This document shows, in pieces, positions 61,325-64,000 of a stretch of 64,000 nt of DNA. Under the pieces are notes generated by a model that was not told the origin of the DNA, searched no databases, and saw only the letters and a program-made list of their open reading frames with translations. Source of the DNA: Sinohyriopsis cumingii (lineage: Eukaryota; Mollusca; Bivalvia; Unionida; Unionidae). The stretch lies in the NCBI GenBank assembly GCA_028554795.2, contig JAPYKE020000555.1:186001-250000 (forward strand). The letters are read 5' to 3'. How positions within the stretch are numbered: position 1 is the stretch's first letter; each line of letters opens with the position of its first letter. The position numbers and the translations under genes are program-made.

Positions 61325-61584
61325 ATATCAGACTCGATGATCAAAATCAGCCCAAACCCGGTGAGTATCCAATAAACGCTATCGATAAAGCGTGTCATGC
61401 TCATGATGTTGCTTACAAAAGTAGCGATCTGCAACAGCGTCATATCGCGGATGTAAAATTAATTCACGCATTAAATGCTATTCCTGATAAATCATTCAAA
61501 GAAAAATTGGCTTCATGGTTGGTAAAATCGGCTATGAAAGGTAAATTAATGATTGGAAGCGGAGCTTCTCGCGCTGGTAATTGA
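61186..61584 (+). CDS. Parvovirus-type phospholipase A2 domain, without its own ATG
   Basis: This frame is open from just after a TAG at 61183-61185 to its stop at 61582-61584. It has no ATG before the catalytic motifs; the first methionines come near residue 115. The calcium-loop motif YCGPGT and the catalytic His-Asp motif DKACHAHDVAY are intact, followed by a helical tail ending in KGKLMIGSG. Such PLA2 domains sit in minor capsid proteins of parvoviruses and adintoviruses and act on endosomal membranes during entry. Expression most likely needs a -1 frameshift from the overlapping DUF5679 frame at 61198-61204. A one-base loss in the A run is the alternative. The joined product is not given here. 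Confidence 0.82.
   Translation, partial: TRRCFKKKRGGDIAAKLAKLPGTPWAKYPGEKHLPGYSYCGPGTRLDIRLDDQNQPKPGEYPINAIDKACHAHDVAYKSSDLQQRHIADVKLIHALNAIPDKSFKEKLASWLVKSAMKGKLMIGSGASRAGN
61198..61204 (+). promoter_or_regulatory. Candidate -1 ribosomal frameshift site (T TTA AAA)
   Basis: In the DUF5679 frame the codons run GTT TTA AAA AAA AGC. The heptamer T TTA AAA fits the X XXY YYZ rule, and a -1 slip enters the PLA2 frame directly. No clear downstream pseudoknot was worked out by eye. Confidence 0.45.
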
Positions 61585-61609
61585 AAACGATAGCGTTTAT
61601 AATAACAAC

Positions 61610-62554
61610 ATGGAATCCATCTATTATTCTCCGAGAGGATACTGGAAGGGGAAGGCCGCAATTGGTAAGCTTGCAAGCGCTGCAAAGGTAACAAAGGCCA
61701 CTGCGGCTAATTGGTTATCCAAACAGGCTATATGGCAAATCTATCTACCACCGCCTAAACAAATCAACTTCTCGCGCTTTGATGTCAGCGTACCTAATGA
61801 AGTTCATCAGGCTGATATACTATTTTTGCCGCATGACAACGGTTACAAATACGCGCTAACCGTAGTTGATGTTGCGAGTCGATACAAACAAGCGGAGCCG
61901 TTAAAAACAAAGTCGGCAACTGAAGTAGCCGCTGCGTTTGAAAGAATTTATCGAAGAGGCCCTCTGCGCTGGCCAAATCTATTACAAGTTGATCCCGGTA
62001 GTGAATTTCGCGGCGCTGTTTTATCAACGCTGAAACATCATAGCGTCGCGATACGACGAGGTCATACTGCGCTACATCGTGATCAGGCAATTGTTGAACG
62101 ATTCAATCGGACTCTCGCTGAACGGTTATTTGGATATCAATACGCGAAGGAATTCATCCAAGAAAAACGATCTCGTGAATGGGTTAAAAGGTTGCCAGGT
62201 GTAATTGCAGCGTTAAATAACGAGATTACCCGAGCAATCAACATGAAGCCCAGCGACGCGATTAAATACGAGTATATACCCGGAAAATCAAAAATAAATA
62301 GCGTTTCCAAGCCGATTCTTGGCGATGTCACTGTTAGATATCTATATGAACCAGGAGAGCTTGAAGGCGGTAAAAAAAGAGCTACTGATCCTATTTGGAG
62401 TGTTACCACACATAACATATCAACGATAACACGATCAACTGGTAGACCACCGATCTACAGACTGGATTCAACTGCTCCTCAGCGCGGATTTACACGCGAG
62501 CAACTACAAGTGATACCTGACGATACTCAATTACCCCCGCGTGGTCTTAACTAG
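61610..62554 (+). CDS. Retrovirus-type (rve, DDE) integrase of Polinton class
   Basis: 314 residues from the ATG at 61610. That start is preferred over the TTG-led extension because YYSPRGYWKGKAAIGKLA resembles the usual Polinton integrase beginning and the gap to the PLA2 stop is then 25 bp. An N-terminal helical domain (WLSKQAIWQIYLP) precedes the catalytic core: Asp69 (HQADILFLP), Asp128 (LQVDPGSEFRG) and Glu163 (AIVERFNRTLAERL), a D-58-D-34-E spacing. The C-terminal part (KRATDPIWS, then GFTREQLQVIP) fits the small beta-barrel tail of this class. All catalytic residues are intact. The enzyme joins the linear element DNA to the host chromosome. Its last 8 bp overlap the convergent helicase gene. 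Confidence 0.95.
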   Translation: MESIYYSPRGYWKGKAAIGKLASAAKVTKATAANWLSKQAIWQIYLPPPKQINFSRFDVSVPNEVHQADILFLPHDNGYKYALTVVDVASRYKQAEPLKTKSATEVAAAFERIYRRGPLRWPNLLQVDPGSEFRGAVLSTLKHHSVAIRRGHTALHRDQAIVERFNRTLAERLFGYQYAKEFIQEKRSREWVKRLPGVIAALNNEITRAINMKPSDAIKYEYIPGKSKINSVSKPILGDVTVRYLYEPGELEGGKKRATDPIWSVTTHNISTITRSTGRPPIYRLDSTAPQRGFTREQLQVIPDDTQLPPRGLN

Positions 62555-64000
62555 CGCCGTTGCGTCTATTGCACTCAAGACATGTCAACCTCACATTGTT
62601 TTTAACATGACCGAGACTGTTATCGATTCTGTCCACGGTAAATTGGCGAGCGTCTTTATCCGAATAACGCCAGCGCATTACACAATTACAACTCGCGCAG
62701 TGATTATTCTGTTGTTGTCGTAACGCAATTATTAATTCGGCATCAATATCAAAACGCCGCTGTTTTTTTTTATCCTGTTGGCGGTAACCCGAGAGTTTTC
62801 TATCAATGACGCTTGCATCGATGACTCCGTCACTGGCTTCGTCGGTGGCTTCGTCAATAACAATTCTTCGAAGCTGATTTATCCTCCGTACTCGGGACAC
62901 TGCAAGATAGACTAGATTCGACCATTCGATGCGATTATCAACTATCCAAACAATTGTGTCCGTGATGGTTAGTCCCTGCGAGGAATGTATTGTTGTTGCG
63001 TATCCTAGCGTCCACGGGGATTTATCAGCACGTAGCGCGTCCTCGACGACGCTGATATCAACGAGCACGATATCATTCAGCACGAGAATTTGTTTTTTTG
63101 TTCCCGACGCTGTCGGGGCTGGAATTTCAACTTCAATGTTCTGCCGCCGTGTGTCCACGGGTCTATAACATAACGGCACTGGACGCGTTGGAAACTTTTC
63201 CTTATGCAACGTAAACAACTTCCGCTGAAGTGTGTCTCTGACTATCTTTCTACTCGCTACAATCAAATCGTTTGGTCTCCATGTTTCCCAGAATTCATTT
63301 AACGGCGTTTCCGGAATCACCTCGCGGATTATTTCACATTGAATTCTATCCGGCTGTAATCTGATTAATTTTTTAACCCCGCGCAGTTGTTCATCAAGTG
63401 CCCGGTAATCAGTATCGGTTTCTTCATAATAGTCCACAAAACCCCTTAACCAATCATGTGGACCCTCGCCGACAAATGGTGGTGGTTGGCCATGGTCCCC
63501 ACACATGATTACCGCTGTATTCGCGCGCAGCAACCACTCAAGAAACATTTGTAAAGTATCTAACGAAACAGTACATATCTCATCCCAGATGATAATATCG
63601 GGAATAAATTTTTCACCCATTCGATCAGGAGTCCACTCACCGCCGCTGTATCGAAAAAAGCTGTGATAAGTAACGGCGTCAACATTTCGTTGTTTTATCT
63701 CTCGCGCTAGTCTATGGGTCGGTGTAAGCACGATTATACTTGCCCGCGTTCGAAATAATTCAATTGCCCGAGTCGTCTTTCCTGACCCGCCACAGCCGCT
63801 TAAATAAACTGTTTTATGTCTACAAATTGGATCAGAACACGATGGTGCATTAGACCATTCTGACAATTTATCACCGCGTAAGTAGTCGTTCTCAACGGTG
63901 ACATCCGCTGACGGGGAATAATCGCGTCGTATTTCATTTTTAATTCTCCATGTACCCCAACTCTCGTCCGGACTAGTAAACCCGGCTACGTTTTCCTTAT
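62547..64000 (-). CDS. Superfamily-1 helicase with C-terminal HNH motif, 5' end beyond window
   Basis: The frame is open from the window edge to the TAA at 62547-62549 with no in-frame ATG in its first 140 bases, so the N-terminus lies to the right. Counting residues from 63866 (a TTG, not a real start), the helicase motifs are Walker A GCGGSGKTT (24-32), motif II IIIWDE (91-96), motif III CGDHGQPP (122-129), motif V TTIHSSQG (291-298) and motif VI LAVSR (321-325). This is the Pif1/RecD-like SF1 pattern. A basic linker (DKKKQRR) leads to an HNH-type zinc module: CASC (390-393), FTVDRIDNS (409-417) and CLECNRRNG (429-437). It may help replication or end processing. A helicase is not part of the usual core Polinton set. 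Confidence 0.9.
   Translation of the reverse strand, partial: KENVAGFTSPDESWGTWRIKNEIRRDYSPSADVTVENDYLRGDKLSEWSNAPSCSDPICRHKTVYLSGCGGSGKTTRAIELFRTRASIIVLTPTHRLAREIKQRNVDAVTYHSFFRYSGGEWTPDRMGEKFIPDIIIWDEICTVSLDTLQMFLEWLLRANTAVIMCGDHGQPPPFVGEGPHDWLRGFVDYYEETDTDYRALDEQLRGVKKLIRLQPDRIQCEIIREVIPETPLNEFWETWRPNDLIVASRKIVRDTLQRKLFTLHKEKFPTRPVPLCYRPVDTRRQNIEVEIPAPTASGTKKQILVLNDIVLVDISVVEDALRADKSPWTLGYATTIHSSQGLTITDTIVWIVDNRIEWSNLVYLAVSRVRRINQLRRIVIDEATDEASDGVIDASVIDRKLSGYRQQDKKKQRRFDIDAELIIALRQQQNNHCASCNCVMRWRYSDKDARQFTVDRIDNSLGHVKNNVRLTCLECNRRNGAS

Larger units (their letters stand above)
60095..64000. mobile_element. Polinton/Maverick (adintovirus-like) element, left part
   Basis: Five tightly packed, partly overlapping intronless genes follow the terminal repeat: packaging ATPase, DUF5679, phospholipase A2, retrovirus-type integrase and an SF1 helicase-HNH. 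ATPase plus integrase is the hallmark pair of Polintons, and DUF5679 and PLA2 occur in their adintovirus relatives. Codon composition is less AT-rich than the surrounding host DNA. Four of the frames are intact over their visible length, which suggests recent insertion. DNA polymerase B, protease and capsid genes were not found in the window. The right end is not reached. Confidence 0.88.

Noticed and set aside
61553..61609. Upstream extension of the integrase frame
   Set aside because: The extension begins inside the PLA2 coding end, and the family-like N-terminus starts at the ATG at 61610.
62929..63168. 79-codon plus-strand frame within the helicase gene
   Set aside because: Antisense shadow of a well-supported helicase frame.

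Overview
The window is AT-rich, intron- and repeat-rich animal DNA. The tRNA-derived SINEs ending in GGCGTTAAACCC, the intronic GGGAGATAACT-type motif (about 53,580) and the CR1, hAT and Gypsy relics point to a lophotrochozoan, most likely a mollusc. That assignment is inference, because no marker gene is present.

Layout. Positions 1-29,000 hold no convincing host gene. They contain micro- and minisatellites, three minus-strand copies of one CR1-like non-LTR retrotransposon (about 2.2-3.2, 8.2-8.9 and 18.5-20.0 kb), a Ty3/Gypsy integrase relic (3.5-4.3 kb), another non-LTR 3' end (7.6-7.95 kb), SINEs with intact target duplications, an internally deleted hAT transposon (25.5-26.7 kb), and a non-LTR retrotransposon relic whose coding region has been swollen by a 27-copy, 62-bp minisatellite (26.9-29.0 kb).

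Positions 29,828-55,974 (minus strand) carry one host gene. Eight coding exons with matching splice phases give a 630-residue protein: an RG/RGG-rich N-terminus, a helical middle part, and a C-terminal von Willebrand A domain with a complete MIDAS (DxSxS, T, D). Its seven introns (1.8-5.8 kb) hold SINEs, two hAT relics, a solo LTR with a 5-bp target duplication, and two families of degenerate tandem repeats.

Positions 56,000-60,090 are intergenic. Positions 60,095-64,000 are the left part of a Polinton/Maverick (adintovirus-like) DNA-virus element. It has a terminal region bounded by a perfect 17-bp inverted repeat, a packaging ATPase, a DUF5679 zinc-ribbon gene overlapping a phospholipase A2 reading frame that lacks its own ATG (a candidate -1 frameshift fusion), a retrovirus-type integrase, and a superfamily-1 helicase with a C-terminal HNH nuclease motif whose frame runs open through the window edge. 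DNA polymerase B, protease and capsid genes are not seen and would lie beyond the right edge if the element is complete. The genes fit together as integration (integrase), genome packaging (ATPase), entry (PLA2) and replication or repair (helicase-HNH).
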